Source: Otatea glauca (taxonomy: Eukaryota; Streptophyta; Magnoliopsida; Poales; Poaceae). Taken from it: DNA of 64,000 nt. Both the position numbers and the translations under genes were made by a program. Positions 1 to 11,099 of this stretch are shown here, one piece after another. A model generated the notes under the pieces. The model was not told where the DNA came from, did not search any database, and saw nothing but the letters and a program-made list of their open reading frames with translations. The first letter of the stretch is position 1. Each line of letters opens with the position of its first letter. Location: assembly GCA_036346275.1 (NCBI GenBank), contig CM070715.1, forward strand, positions 69,241,667 to 69,305,666, in the 5' to 3' direction.

Positions 1-51
1 TCAAATTCAAAATATAAATTTTTATATTATTGCATTTTTCGGGATGTTACA
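1..51 (-). mobile_element. Terminal fragment of a Tekay/Del-like gypsy LTR
   Basis: The window opens in AT-rich sequence that ends GGGATGTTACA at base 51. Read on the minus strand this is TGTAACATCCC, the same LTR start seen at 25,032 and (as TGTAACATCTC) at 20,183. Only the last 51 bases of the LTR lie in the window, so element size and TSD cannot be seen. Confidence 0.5.
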
Positions 52-1545
52 GGGTGCAATCCTCTCGGATTCAGTCGGATATCGCTTTTTTCATATACTA
101 AATCATTTTTTTTGTCGGATTTGGATAGGATTGGATACGAATACGGTACGGATAATATTGATCGCGGATTCGAATCGAATACGGAGCGGAATCGATACGG
201 TATCGAATAATTTTTATCAGATAACGCGCGAAAACAGATACCGTATAAAGCACATATATAGTACTGATTAACCAACCGTATGAGTTCAACATGTAACAAG
301 ATTATCGCAGTCTAACAAGTCATTTTATTAGCAGTCCAACAAAGTTGCAAAAGTACACTAAATTTGAACGGTACACATATGACAAGTTTCGAAACATAGA
401 ATGATACATAAATAATATTACGATAAGTCAATAACATGACCATGATGTCTATAACTCTATGTTTTCATGAAAGAGACAATACGATAAGTCGATAATATTT
501 GGATTACATCATACATGCATTAATCGGCCGGCCTTATTCGTATCAACATCTTTAGAAATTGCACCGACATATAGGTATATTAGCTGCAAAACCATGGTAC
601 CCAATGCATACAAAACATAATTTAGCTACAATATAAGAACTCACAGTTGGCATGACAGTGTATGATACACTCCACTGCAAGTGGCGCACTAGAACTACAA
701 GCATTACAAGCGCTCAAATTGCATCAACCATACAGGATGGTTAGACTAAAGTCTAGTCTACCATTTGAGCAATTCAGCCGGCACAATCCTAGGAAACTTA
801 GGTCATCATCTAGGCCATTATTGTGAATTTGTGATGGTTGCTAATTTAATTGGACTACGTGTATTATTTCAACGCTACAATTTGTGCGCATGTTTAGGCC
901 ACGAACACCAACCTGAACATTGCAATCCTTCCAGAACGCAGGGTCCTCGTCGAGCTCAAAGTGCGGCACCTCCACGGGCACCTTCGCGACGGCTAGATCC
1001 CGCAGATCAAACACCCTCCTCGCCGCCCCAATCGAGGAGCTCCGGTCCCTGACCCAAGACCCCACGGCGCAGGCCCTGGGTGTGCCGACCAACGACTTGG
1101 GCGTCGCCGACGCGGACCGTGGGTTCCAGCCTGGATCAGCGATGGCCGCGAGAGCGACCTCGGGGGCAGAGAGAACGGCGGGGCAGGGCCGAACGTGGTG
1201 GAAGTAGGAGGGCGCGGCGGCGAGGTCATCATTCTTGTTGGACTCTGCCGCTCTGCCCAGCGGGAGCGGGATGTGGAGGCGCGGCGGCCGCCGCCTACGC
1301 CCGGGGCGGTCCTGGTGGAGGCGGTGGTGGACGGAACAGTGGAAGTGGACTGTTTCGGATATCCGATTTGTTCGAATCCAGATATATCCGAAAATAGATT
1401 TGAAATATCCCGATCCGACGGATAGCGATCTCTCGAATCCAAATCTGAATCCGAAAAAAATATCCGAAAACTATCTAAAAAATCTATCCGAATTCGATTC
1501 GAACATATTCGATCGATCAAAAATTATCAGATCTGATTGCACGTC
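52..1545. mobile_element. hAT-like non-autonomous element with ATCCGA-rich ends
   Basis: Both ends are packed with short motifs related to TCGGAT / ATCCGA: about 60-240 in one orientation and about 1,350-1,545 in the opposite one. The outer edges share a short inverted repeat, GTGCAATC at about 55-62 and GATTGCAC at about 1,532-1,539. Arrays of a short motif near both ends are typical of hAT elements, whose transposase binds such repeats. I could not find a convincing 8-bp target duplication, so the exact borders are uncertain. The middle (about 900-1,345) is GC-rich and unlike the ends. Confidence 0.45.
900..1345. other. GC-rich, coding-like segment inside the hAT-like element
   Basis: Base composition changes abruptly here to GC-rich with codon-like triplets, between AT-rich, motif-laden ends. 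On the minus strand an 83-residue frame runs from 1,092 to 841 and includes residues such as FDLRDLAVAKVPVEVPHFEL. I do not recognise the product. The composition fits a fragment of a host gene carried inside a non-autonomous element, but it could also be old host sequence that the element flanks by chance. No intact reading frame of gene length is present. Confidence 0.35.
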
Positions 1546-3249
1546 TATTTACCGCTAATAATCAGAGGCATGCAACGAAGAATCCAGAAGAGAAGAAAGA
1601 AGCATATTTGCAGGTCTACTTTGAATATTTTAATAGGAAGTAATATTAATCACATACATGCGTAATTATGTTGCTAGTATGCATCCATTCTTCACATGTA
1701 AAATACATAAAACTGACATAGGTTCCAGGTAAATTCTCTTCGTACTCGTCGTTCATAAAATTAGTAGTAACACAAAAGAGGTATGTACTTTTTTTTTGAA
1801 AAACAAGTGGCGTATAAACTTGATATATACATGACAAGCGGTTTCAAATACTGATGACACTTATGTACATCCAAGGCATACTACATTATCATAAAAACAT
1901 TCATGGATGCTAGAAAGGGCGTCCACCATGTCGCCGAGATGCCGGTGATGAGTGCTGACGAGTGACGCCCATAGCTAGGCCAGTAGCCTGCTGCCTGCAT
2001 GGAGCTGGGGTCTGCCATCATGCGGCTACGTCGCCGTTAATTTTTTTCCCTAAATACTCTGCCACCACCGTCGTGCTCCCTCCATAACATTTCGCGTTAA
2101 TTTTTTCTCAAAAACCCAAACATGCATGGATTAAGGTGATCCTACAGGGTTACAAAATGAGGTTCAGAAACTAGAAATAATGGAGTATGTCACACCAAAA
2201 GGTGGTATGGAGAATATTAAAAAATGTAGTATGATTTAAAATACAATTATATACCCCGTAGACGACGATGATGCCACAGACATGTTTGCTCAATGCTTGA
2301 CATTGACTGGATGGCAGCTAAGACAGTAGAAGTATGTAGTATGTACTTTTTTTTTTGCAAACAGTAGTATGTATATTGCAGGACAGTAGAAGTATGTAGT
2401 ATGTAAGTTTGTTGAAGCCAAATTTTTTATTGAAAATTGATGTGTGCTTTGCACAGCAATGTTAAGCAGTCATGTGCAGAGGTTAACACACTGCGAGATA
2501 TGCAGACCGCATTGACGGTGGAGAAAAGTTGCAGTGATTGCATTTGGCAACAAGGGACTAATAAAATGGCAAAATCATCATGGAAGTACTGATGAATTCA
2601 TCAATTTTCCAATCGTGGGTAAATTGAACACAAGGATCGAAGGAATGGCAAGTATCTATACTTACTAGTAAAATTGGTACACTCCTCTATGATAAGCAGA
2701 TTATTAAATGTTTCGTCATCGGCATCCATATGGATGGGCAATTCCTGCAAGGGATGTGCTCTGCCGACTTCCCACAAATCTGAAATCCAGTAAATTGTAG
2801 TGGGATTTCCGTGCATTGGTTGGGAAGGTTGCACATAGATACTAATTACTCATACCACAACCTTCTCCATCCTCCACCATGCATGTTAGGATGCTATCAT
2901 CTCCTGGTAGCGATGGCAAGTTGTGTTGATTCATCAAAGCCCAAACATGGCGATCGGCCGTGAGGTCACACGCAGTTCCATGGTAAGATGAGATCATTCC
3001 AGGAGAAGCACAGATCGAACTGCTTGGGGCTAATTCCAAAGGGATGGAAAATTATTCAGACGGACAAAGAAAAATCAATCAACACTAAATCGGATTTGGG
3101 TACTGGATGCATTCATCTCCGCGTACCTTCCTATGCGAGTCTTACGGCAGTCGGCTTCGTGATTCTACGCCGGGTCGCCGGCCATCACAGACATGACGTG
3201 GTTGCCATAGGAATGGCGCAGGGGTGCATATCAGAGCTACCGGATAACT
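1546..3249. other. Intergenic stretch without a clear gene
   Basis: Mostly AT-rich sequence with no long frame. Bases 2,322-2,345 and 2,381-2,404 are direct copies of a roughly 24-bp motif containing CAGTAGAAGTATGTAG, separated by a T-rich spacer. Possible exon remnants on the minus strand are listed separately. Confidence 0.5.
2601..3039 (-). pseudogene. Possible exon remnants of an unidentified gene
   Basis: Two adjacent minus-strand frames (about 3,039-2,842 and 2,834-2,601) have protein-like composition with Trp, Cys and acidic residues and little repeat character. The first includes HVWALMNQHNLPSLPGDD; the second includes NPTTIYWISDLWEVGRAHPL. I do not recognise the family and see no start codon context or splice sites that join them convincingly. 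This may be a decayed gene piece; it may also be chance coding potential. Confidence 0.25.
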
Positions 3250-3440
3250 CACCAGTCTAGAGGTGGGCACTCGGGCCGAGCTTTTTTTGGGCCGGTCCGA
3301 GGCACGGCGGGCACGGCTGGTCCAAAGCCTAGCCCGATATGAAGTAGGCTGTGCCAAACACTGTAGCATAGGTTGTGCTGGGCCTGAGAACCAGACACAA
3401 TGGACAGTACGGCACGGTATGATACTGTAGCTAATGCTAT
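3250..3440. repeat. GGGCCGG/GGCACGG-type repeat, probable end of a non-autonomous transposon
   Basis: Begins AGAGGTGGGCACTCGGGCCG and continues with short GGCCGG, GGCACGG and GGCACGGC motifs, a composition common at one end of plant hAT-like elements. I could not find the matching opposite end, so this is either a fragment or a coincidence. Confidence 0.3.
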
Positions 3441-3766
3441 GTTGTGGAGTTAATAAGGTTGGATGCATTTTTGGGATATCCCGATTAACTGGTGGTGGAG
3501 GTCAGTTTTTGTTTGTTTGCTAAATCTAACTTGTCCTAAAATGTGCTAATTACATCTTGTGGGTATTTATGCATGCTGCCTGTGCTATTGATCTAAGGGA
3601 TTTTCTACAGAAGAGATAAAGATTATTGCTGTGAAATTTGCAGGATGTTGCTATTACCTTTTTTTTGCGATTTGGTTTAATTTGGTTTGAAGTACACCCA
3701 ATGGCCTCCTCTGTTGGTCGTCAGCCTAAGTCACCGTGCTGCGAGCTCGAAACAGAGCTCAAGCTC

Positions 3767-4402
3767 TATCGAATATCTAAATATGTGGTATGAGCACGTG
3801 CAGGATACATGAAGGATATTTCCTAATGACGTATAGAGACTCCGGATATCATGGGCCCGATCCTACGGGATAAGATATACGCGGAGGGGATATTTTCAGA
3901 CTAGGAAAGACTTGATCGCTTTCCCGTTACAAGGAAACTGACTCGAGTACGCCTAGTATCCAGGGAAGTTTGGATATGCTGCGAAGATCACACGATGATG
4001 AACACCTCATCGGATACGATCCGATACTCCAAACTGACTAGGACTCGACATGGGGCAAGGCTACCTCAACTATAAAAGAGGACGAAAGGGGGACGAAAAA
4101 GAGGGAGAAAAAAGGAAGACTTGTTAGAGCCTTTGCGCAGAGCAACCAGAAGCCGGCGACCCGCGCTTCGTTAACCTCCAACCCTAGCTTAGCCTTAGCC
4201 TAAGTTCAATTTTTCTTGTAACTAGGGCTAGACACATTGCTATGTATTCCATACACCATATACACATATCATCCACACAGTAAGTAGGGTATTACTCCGC
4301 CAGGGAGCCTAAACCTGTCTACATCGTGCACCTCCGATTTTGTACTTGACTTTGCTAAACCGAAGATACCTTAAGTTATAAGTTTATTGTTGATTTCTAA
4401 CA
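3767..4402 (+). repeat. 5' LTR of the Tat-like gypsy element
   Basis: Starts TATCGAATATC, a mutated TG relative to the 3' copy (TGTCGAATATC), and ends TTTCTAACA. It aligns along its length with 17,103-17,739. It contains the promoter TATA box and a run of purines downstream of it. Confidence 0.93.
4070..4080 (+). promoter_or_regulatory. TATA box of the 5' LTR promoter
   Basis: CTATAAAAGAG is a near-consensus plant TATA box. The same box is retained in the 3' LTR at about 17,405-17,415. Transcription would start about 30 bp downstream. Confidence 0.75.
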
Positions 4403-4404
4403 TT

Positions 4405-4428
4405 CGACAGTTGGCGCACTAGGTAGGA
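4405..4428 (+). promoter_or_regulatory. Primer binding site region of the gypsy element
   Basis: Immediately after the 5' LTR the sequence reads TTGGCGCACTAGGTAGG, the layout expected for the tRNA primer site; Tat elements commonly have a TGGCGC... site here. I did not assign the tRNA. Confidence 0.6.
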
Positions 4429-4455
4429 GCCTTCAACTATTTTTGTAGATCAAGT

Positions 4456-6430
4456 ATGTCTTTGGTGCGTGCTCACATCGAATTTTTCGGTGACTACTCG
4501 TGCGACAATTTTCGCTCGGTCGCCTCTGCCAACCAAGCACCTGCGATCGGATCGAGATCGCCTGCGGAAGCATGCTCTATCGATGGGGACCAAGCAGAGA
4601 TCTAGTGCACATCGGCTTCATCAAGTTCCACTCTTGGGATCCATGCCGAGAGGCAGGCTTCATCGATTTTGACCCGATGGAGCCCAACGTCCTCATGTGC
4701 ATCGACACGGAAAGTGAAGGCGAAAACGACAGCAGCAGCAGCTAGGGAAACAGCACGACAGATCAATGCGTGTTCGTGGCTAAAGCCAACAACGGTACTA
4801 CTGCCGGTAGTTCCCAAGAAAGGAACCTAGGAGCAAACACCGCAGGTGATCAGGGACGACAAATCCCCCTGCATTCGCTTCAAGATCCTGCAAATGCTAT
4901 TGCTCCCAATACCACAGATCATCAGCGTGATCTAGCAGCCACAACTACAGTCAGGATCGCGGCCAATCTGTCGAGGCAACTTGATCTCGATGATCCGATG
5001 ACGCCCCACGCGCGGGCGTAGGATCCTCAGGCACAACAAATCCCTCGATAGCACGACCACAACGGCAGGCCCGACCACGCTCCAGGAGCAGTGTTCCACC
5101 AGAGCCACAATAGTGACATCTTCACCACCCCTGAGGCAAATGTCCAGTACGCTCACATGCTGCTGAAATCCCTTCCGCCATTGGATCCGAGCAACCCGAT
5201 GACTCCAGTGTTTGACCAGATGAAAACGCTACTCGATGCAGCGCAAGCCCAGACCGCTCGAGTAGCCAACTCGAAGCTTGGACGCCCCAGCCAACCGGGC
5301 GCCCGGAGTCAGCGGTTGGGGCCATCCCACCGCCATCGAGCAGTAGGTCGTCGATGGCTAGCTCAAACCAACGCGCTTCCAGGTTGGTTCGCAGCAACCC
5401 CCATCGGGGACGTCCCGAGGATCTTTGAGATTGTATTCCTCACGACCGACGAGATTTGCATGACATCCTTCGTAATCGAAGGGAGGAACGCGATCGGGAG
5501 GAACGCGAGCAATGGAAAAATGAGTCCCCACCTTCGAGGGGCCAATCTCCCGCACGCTAGGCCCGATGGGGTGAATCTTCGCCCTCGAGGGGCCGCTCGC
5601 TTGTACGACGCAGGTTCCCTCCTCGACAAGGTCCGTGGCAGGTGACCCATGAGGATATCGATGAAGGATGCAAGGCCTTCACCCCCGAGCTACGCGCAGT
5701 TAGGTGGCCAGATAAGTTTAAGCCAGATCCCGTTGAGAAGTACTCGGGCAAAATCAACCCCGTCGAGTGGTTGCAGATTTACACTACAGTCATGAGGGCT
5801 ACTGGGGGAAGCAAGAAGGTGATGACTAATTACCTGCTCACCACCCTGTATGGTGTGGCGAGGTCGTGGTTGCTCAACCTTCCACATCACTTAATATCCT
5901 CATGGGCAGAGTTGTGGGCCCAGTTCATCGCCAACTTCCAAGGCACGTATGAACGCCCCGGAACGCGCAGCGACTTGCATCGGGTGATACAAAAGCCAGG
6001 TGAGTCATTGCGTGATTTCATCAGGCGCTTCAGCGACAAGCGCAACTCGATCCTTGACATCTCAGACGAGGCAGTCATAGTAGCTTTCGAGAATGGTGTC
6101 AAGGATAAGGAGTTAAAAGAAAAGCTTGCCACTTGAAAGATCCGAACTACCAAGGATCTCTTCGAGCTGGCAGACAAATACGCCATACGTGCTGAGGTTC
6201 AAGACCATCTTGATGACCCCAAATCTGGCGATGACAAACCCGAGTCATCCATGTAAGGGGCGAAGAGGAATAAGAATTGTGGGGAGAAGCGCAAAGGTGA
6301 CTCCACCGTAGCCGCAGTCCAGAGGAGCAAGGCACGTAACATTGGCGACAACAAGGGTCGAAGCCGTGGGGGAGACAAATACTGCCCAATCCATCATACG
6401 TTCAAACACGACTTTGATGAGTGCTAGGAG
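4456..6430 (+). pseudogene. gag: gag of the Tat-like gypsy element (decayed)
   Basis: Encodes the structural capsid polyprotein that packages element RNA in cytoplasmic particles. The first ATG after the primer site is at 4,456, but stops and frameshifts follow. The best preserved part is 5,642-6,136, a retrotransposon-gag domain with features such as GVARSWLLNLP, SWAELWAQFIANFQ and ESLRDFIRRFSDKRN. A zinc-finger-like cluster of Cys and His (YCPIHHTFKHDFDEC) follows at about 6,380-6,425 in the same frame, after stop codons at about 6,134 and 6,254. Upstream, the acidic stretch at about 4,700-4,745 ending in a serine run also resembles Tat gag N-termini. No functional protein can be made. Confidence 0.8.
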
Positions 6431-6541
6431 ATCAGCAAGAAGGTCCAGGAGAAACTCGAGGCTGCCCTCGCCTAGAGCAGGTTTGAGTAGGCCAAAGAGA
6501 AGCCCTAGGACGATGAGCCCGAATACCGCGGAGCTGATCAC

Positions 6542-7143
6542 ATGCTGGCGCACATCTTCGGGGGATCTACCACGTATGAGTCCAAGAGGCAATACAAGGT
6601 AGTCGAAAGGGAGGTCAACCTGGCCACACCAGCTCTCCCCAGATTCCTCAAGTGGTCGGAAGTGCCGATCACATTCGACCAATCGGATCACCCAACTGTA
6701 GTCCCACATCTGGGTCGATACCCCATGGTGTTCGAGCCCACCATCGTCAACGTTAAGGTCACTAGAACCTTGGTCGATGGAGGTAGTTCGTTAAACCTCA
6801 TCTTTGCGAAGATGCTGGAGAACATGGGGATTCCCCGGACGGAGATCAAAGTCAGAGCAGAGCCGTTCCATGGCATAACTCCGTGATCATCATCGACGCC
6901 CCTTGGCCAGATCGAGCTGCTAATCACATTCGGCACACCAGACAATTTTCGCACCGAAAAGATCCTCTTCGACGTGGCGGATTTTGAGACCGCCTACAAT
7001 GTAATTTTAGGCCGCCTAATGCTACCCAAGTTCATGGTCATGGTGCACTATGCGTATCAGACTGTTAAGATGTCAGTGCCAAAAGGAGTCCTTATAATCA
7101 AGGGGACCATCGTGCTGCGGTCCGGTGCGATAGGAAGAGCCTA
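6542..7143 (+). pseudogene. Aspartic protease region of the Tat-like element
   Basis: Codes for the protease that cuts the Gag-Pol polyprotein. The active-site motif appears as LVDGGSSLNLIF, the DGGS variant typical of Tat elements. The flanking order (conserved IVNVKVTRTLVDGG before, NVILGR after) fits a retropepsin. The frame continues from gag without shift up to a TGA at about 6,884, then has further stops. It sits between gag and RT as expected. Confidence 0.78.
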
Positions 7144-7379
7144 GAGATGGCCGAGCATATCTACGGATCGATAACCAGTGTCGACGAGGGAGCTAAGCGC
7201 CAAAGGTCCAAGGGTATCGACAAGGCCTATACATCCAACAATGCCACCAAAGACTCAGTTGACGACAGCAAGAAGGGTAAGAAGACCGATGGATGCATCA
7301 AGACAGTGCCCCTGGACCCGTCAGAGCCTTCCAAGATGGACAAGGTGGGCGATGACCTTGATCCCAAATAGGAACTCAA

Positions 7380-8561
7380 GCTCGTCACCTTTCTTCGGGC
7401 AAACCGCGACGTGTTCGCGTGGCAACCGTTCGACATGCCTGGGTTCCCAAGGAGGTGATCAAGCATCGACTAGCTGTGGAACCTAGTGCCAGTCCTGTGG
7501 TGCAGAAGCAGCGTAGATTTGCAGAAGATAGGAAGCAGGCCATTGAAGAAGAAGTCGATAAACTCCTGAAGGCGAGCTTCATTCGAGAGGTCCGTCATCC
7601 AACGTGGCTGGCGAATCTTGTCCTCATCAAGAAACCCAACAGCAATTGGAGGATGTGCGTCGACTACACCGACCTTAATAAGGCTTGCCCCAACGATCCT
7701 TTTCCTCTCCCCCGCATTGACCAAATAGTGGACTCTACTACGGGCTGTGCAATGCTTAGTTTTCTAGATGCCTACTCGGGGTATCACCAAATTAGCATGT
7801 TCGCAGAGGGTGAGGTGAAAACTGCCTTTACTACTCCCATCGGTGTATTCTGTTATATCAAGATGCCTTTCAGTTTGAAGTGTGCTGGTGCTACATATCA
7901 ACGTTGTATTCAAGATTGCCTAAAGTCCCAAATTGGGCGCAATGTGGAAGCATACGTCGATGATATCGTAGTCAAGTCGAAAACCCGGAACACCTTGATC
8001 AGCAACCTCGATGAGACATTCAACAACCTCAGGAAGTATCAAATGATGCTTAATCCCGTGAAGTGCACGTTCGGCGTCCCGTCCGGTAAGCTTCTTGGTT
8101 TTGTGGTGTCTAGTCGAGGCATCGAGGCCAACCCATGCAAAATTGAGGCCATCAACTAGATGCGTTCTTCGCGGACGCTTAGGGAAGCGCAAAAACTCAC
8201 GGGTTGCATCACCGCCCTTAGTCAATACATCTCTCGGATGGGTGAACAAGGACTGCCTTTCTTCAAATTACTCAAGAAGCAGAAAACCTTCGAGTGGACC
8301 AAGGAGGCAGAAGAAGCTTTTCGAGATTTGAAAAGGTATTTATCATTTCCATCAACTTTAACTTCACCTAACGAAAAAGAGGAGCTCATTTTGTACATTG
8401 CAGCTACCCCTCAAGTAGTAAGCATAGTCCTGGTGGTCGAGTGGGATTGCCCCAAGAAAAAGGCTAAGGTTCAGAAGCCGGTATACTACGTGAGCGAGGT
8501 CTTGCATGACGCCAAGCTACGATACTCTCAAGTGCAGAAGATGTTGTATGCCGTCCCAATG
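7380..8561 (+). pseudogene. pol: Reverse transcriptase and start of RNase H of the Tat-like element
   Basis: RT copies the element RNA into DNA. From 7,419 the frame is open to 8,159 and shows the RT core: WRMCVDYTDLNKACP, a DAYSGYHQI motif, and the catalytic YVDD at 7,953-7,964. A stop at 8,157-8,159 separates a second in-frame piece (8,160-8,561) holding the connection and RNase H start (FEWTKEAEEAFRDLKRYL, then VYYVSEVLHDAKLRYSQVQKM). The reading frame breaks where the copia solo LTR is inserted and resumes at about 10,309. Confidence 0.88.
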
Positions 8562-10303
8562 TGAAGGATCGAGATGGCGAATAGAGGGGGGGTGAATGAT
8601 CGCAACTTAAAATTTTTCCCCAAAAATAATCCAAATAAGCCCGCGAAGAAAACACACAAGAGGAGCCGGCCAAGATGAGACTTTTGTATTGTCTAACCGG
8701 TGCTACCACATGAGGGCCGGTAGAACCAGAGACCAGTAGTACCACAGAAAGAGCGGTAGCACTGGGCTCAAGAACAGCTCAAGAACAGTCTGAAAAACAG
8801 CACAACCTAAAAGTAAATTTCGAGGAATCTTTTGATCGGCTAGACAAAAACTCACGAAACTTGGTAGATATGATCCTAGGGATGTTAGGAACTCATTCCA
8901 ACCTTCAATCGCGAGGATTGACGTCAAAGTTCTGACCATTTTGCCCAAGAAGGAAGAACACACCAAGTTTACGCAAGAACCCAAGAAATTGACTCAAGGC
9001 TTGCTTGTGGGATTTTAATGATCAAGATGATCTTGGATAGCTTCCCACAAGTCACAGCAAGCAAAAGCATAAGTCTTAACTCCCACAGACGTGATTTACA
9101 AGATCATTCATTCAAGAACGCAAAAATCGATTTCTTACAAGAAAAACGCATGGATTGCCTAGATGATTGGGATATGATCTAAGGAGAGATTCATCCATCA
9201 ATCAACATCCTCGGCATAAGAATCATAAGCATTTTAGAAGGAGAGGAGGCAAATCCAAAAGCATGTAAAAGGAGGGGAGGCAAATCCAAATTACATGAAT
9301 GTAAATTGTAAGAATGTAAGTGCGGAATTGAAATGCGTAAAGTAAATTCAAGCATAAGAGAAAATGATTTGCATTTTTGGAAAGGATGTTTACAAAGCCT
9401 CACAACAAAGTGGGCAAAGCTCAAAGGATTACAAAACCTCTAAAACCTTCAAGAGTAAGAAGTCCACCCCTCCCCCTTTATTTATACTACTCTTGGGCCA
9501 CCTACCACCCTTGGATGAGTCCCTCAACCCTAGGGCACTCCATCAAGGGCTAGGATTGACCCAATCACACAGCCATGCAAGGGTTAATCCAAAACCCTCC
9601 ACACAAACCGGGTTTTCTTGTACGGTTTTCAAAGCACACTAACTAGACCTGCTATCCTATCAACTAGACCACGATCCGATGGCCCTCATTGATCCAACCA
9701 ACTTCTAGCTAGCATCTCATCTGTTCTTTGTCTTCTTTAGCTTGCACCAACTCCGTCTCTAATCATCTTCTGGCGATACATGATCGTTTGGACCTCTGAC
9801 GCTCCTCGCCTAGTCTCGGTCATCCTCCGCCTGACCATGATCAAAACCCAACGTCCTGCAACCATCAAAAATAAGGAAACACATCACATAGCAATGTCCC
9901 AAAAGCTATGCAATAAATTCATCAAAATCACAAGATTTAATACAATCTTGTTCATCAAGGCTGGTGCTACCGCTTCCAAGCCGGTAGCACCGCCCTACAG
10001 CCGAACCAGCAGAGGGTGCATCTCTGGAATTTTCACACCGAGAATTAGGGTCGGTGCTACCGCTCGACCGGTAGCACCGGGCTACCATGGGCGGTAGCAT
10101 CAGATCGCCAGAATGCCCAAAATGCACCTCTCTGGAATTTTCACACCGCTCTGCGAGGCCGGTAGCATCGAAAAAAGCAGACAGAGCTCAAATAGCTTCA
10201 AATTAAAAATCCAATTCAAATCAAACTCAAACCAGATCATCCCAAGCTCAAATTTAGTCAATTACTCATCACAAATATGGGTAGACCTCCACATGGTCTT
10301 TCA
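8562..10303 (-). mobile_element. Solo LTR of a SIRE-type copia element, inserted in gypsy pol
   Basis: A 1,742-bp insertion splits the RNase H coding sequence. On the plus strand it begins TGAAGGATCGAGATGG followed by a G run and GTGAAT, closely resembling the end of the SIRE LTR at 62,302 (TGTAAGGACCAAGTTGG, then a G run and GTGAAT), and it ends GGTCTTTCA. No PBS, PPT or coding sequence is inside, so it is a solo LTR in minus orientation. Flanking pentamers CAATG (8,557-8,561) and TGATG (10,304-10,308) each differ by one base from TAATG, the presumed original duplication. The interior carries inverted repeats with a GGTGCTACCG stem. Confidence 0.75.
9959..10160. repeat. Inverted-repeat (hairpin) cluster in the copia solo LTR
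   Basis: At about 9,962-9,991 GGTGCTACCG is followed by its exact reverse complement CGGTAGCACC; at about 10,051-10,078 an 11-bp stem CGGTGCTACCG pairs with CGGTAGCACCG across a 5-bp loop. A third degenerate unit ends at about 10,160. The units are embedded in a direct repeat containing TCTCTGGAATTTTCACACCG (about 10,019 and 10,131). A further related copy lies at 8,697-8,766. Confidence 0.75.
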
Positions 10304-10308
10304 TGATG

Positions 10309-10965
10309 ACTTTTCGAAAGCTGCGACACTACTTCCAGGCACACAAGATTACGGTCATGACAACGTATCCGCTTAAGAAGGTAATACGTAATCGAGAAGC
10401 GACGGGGAGAATTGCACAGTGGGCAGTCGAACTCAATGAGTTCGAGGTCGATTTTGCATCACGAACCAGCGTCAAGTCAGGAGCATTAGTGGACTTCATC
10501 GAGGAGTGGACACACGTTGAAGGAAAAGAGCACTAGGCAGTCGACGACCACTGGACTATGTTCTTCGATGGGTCACTTACACTTTAGGGCTCAGGGTCTG
10601 GCATCATGCTTAGATCCCCGACAGGTGAGGAGCTTAAATATGTTGTTCAACTCGATTTTCAAGCTTCAAACAATGTTGCAGAATACGAGGGACTGGTTAA
10701 CGGGCTCCGCATAGCTGTGTCACTTGGGATCAGACGATTACTCGTGAAAGGGGACTCACAGCTAGTCGTGAACCAAGTGCAAAAGGAGTACCAGTGCTCG
10801 GACGACAACATGGCGGCATATCTGAAAGAGGTTCGCAAGCTAGAGCACAAGTTCGAAGGGCTCGAGGTGAGGCATATCAGGCGGAGTGACAACTCCGTCG
10901 CTGACAAACTTGCCAGGCTCGCTTCGTCCCGTTCAACCATGTCCATAGGAGTCTTCGTTGAGAAA
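10309..10965 (+). pseudogene. pol: RNase H continuation and second (Tat-type) RNase H
   Basis: After the solo LTR the pol frame resumes with FRKLRHYFQAHKI and the RNase H end (GRIAQWAVELNEFEVDF). A second RNase H-like module follows at about 10,555-10,930 (MFFDGS, then SNNVAEYEGLVNGL and VKGDSQLVVNQV, ending SVADKLARLAS). A duplicated RNase H is characteristic of Tat elements. Stops occur at about 10,534 and 10,585; from 10,606 the frame is open into the integrase region. Confidence 0.85.
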
Positions 10966-11099
10966 CTCCTCAAATCATCCGTCTCCCCTATACGGAAGGC
11001 AGATGCTGCCCAACTCGACCAGCAGCCTAGTCGAGTCAGCGAGGAAGAATCCGCAGAAACAGAAGCTGCACTACTTGAACGTGAGCCAACTTGGATGAC

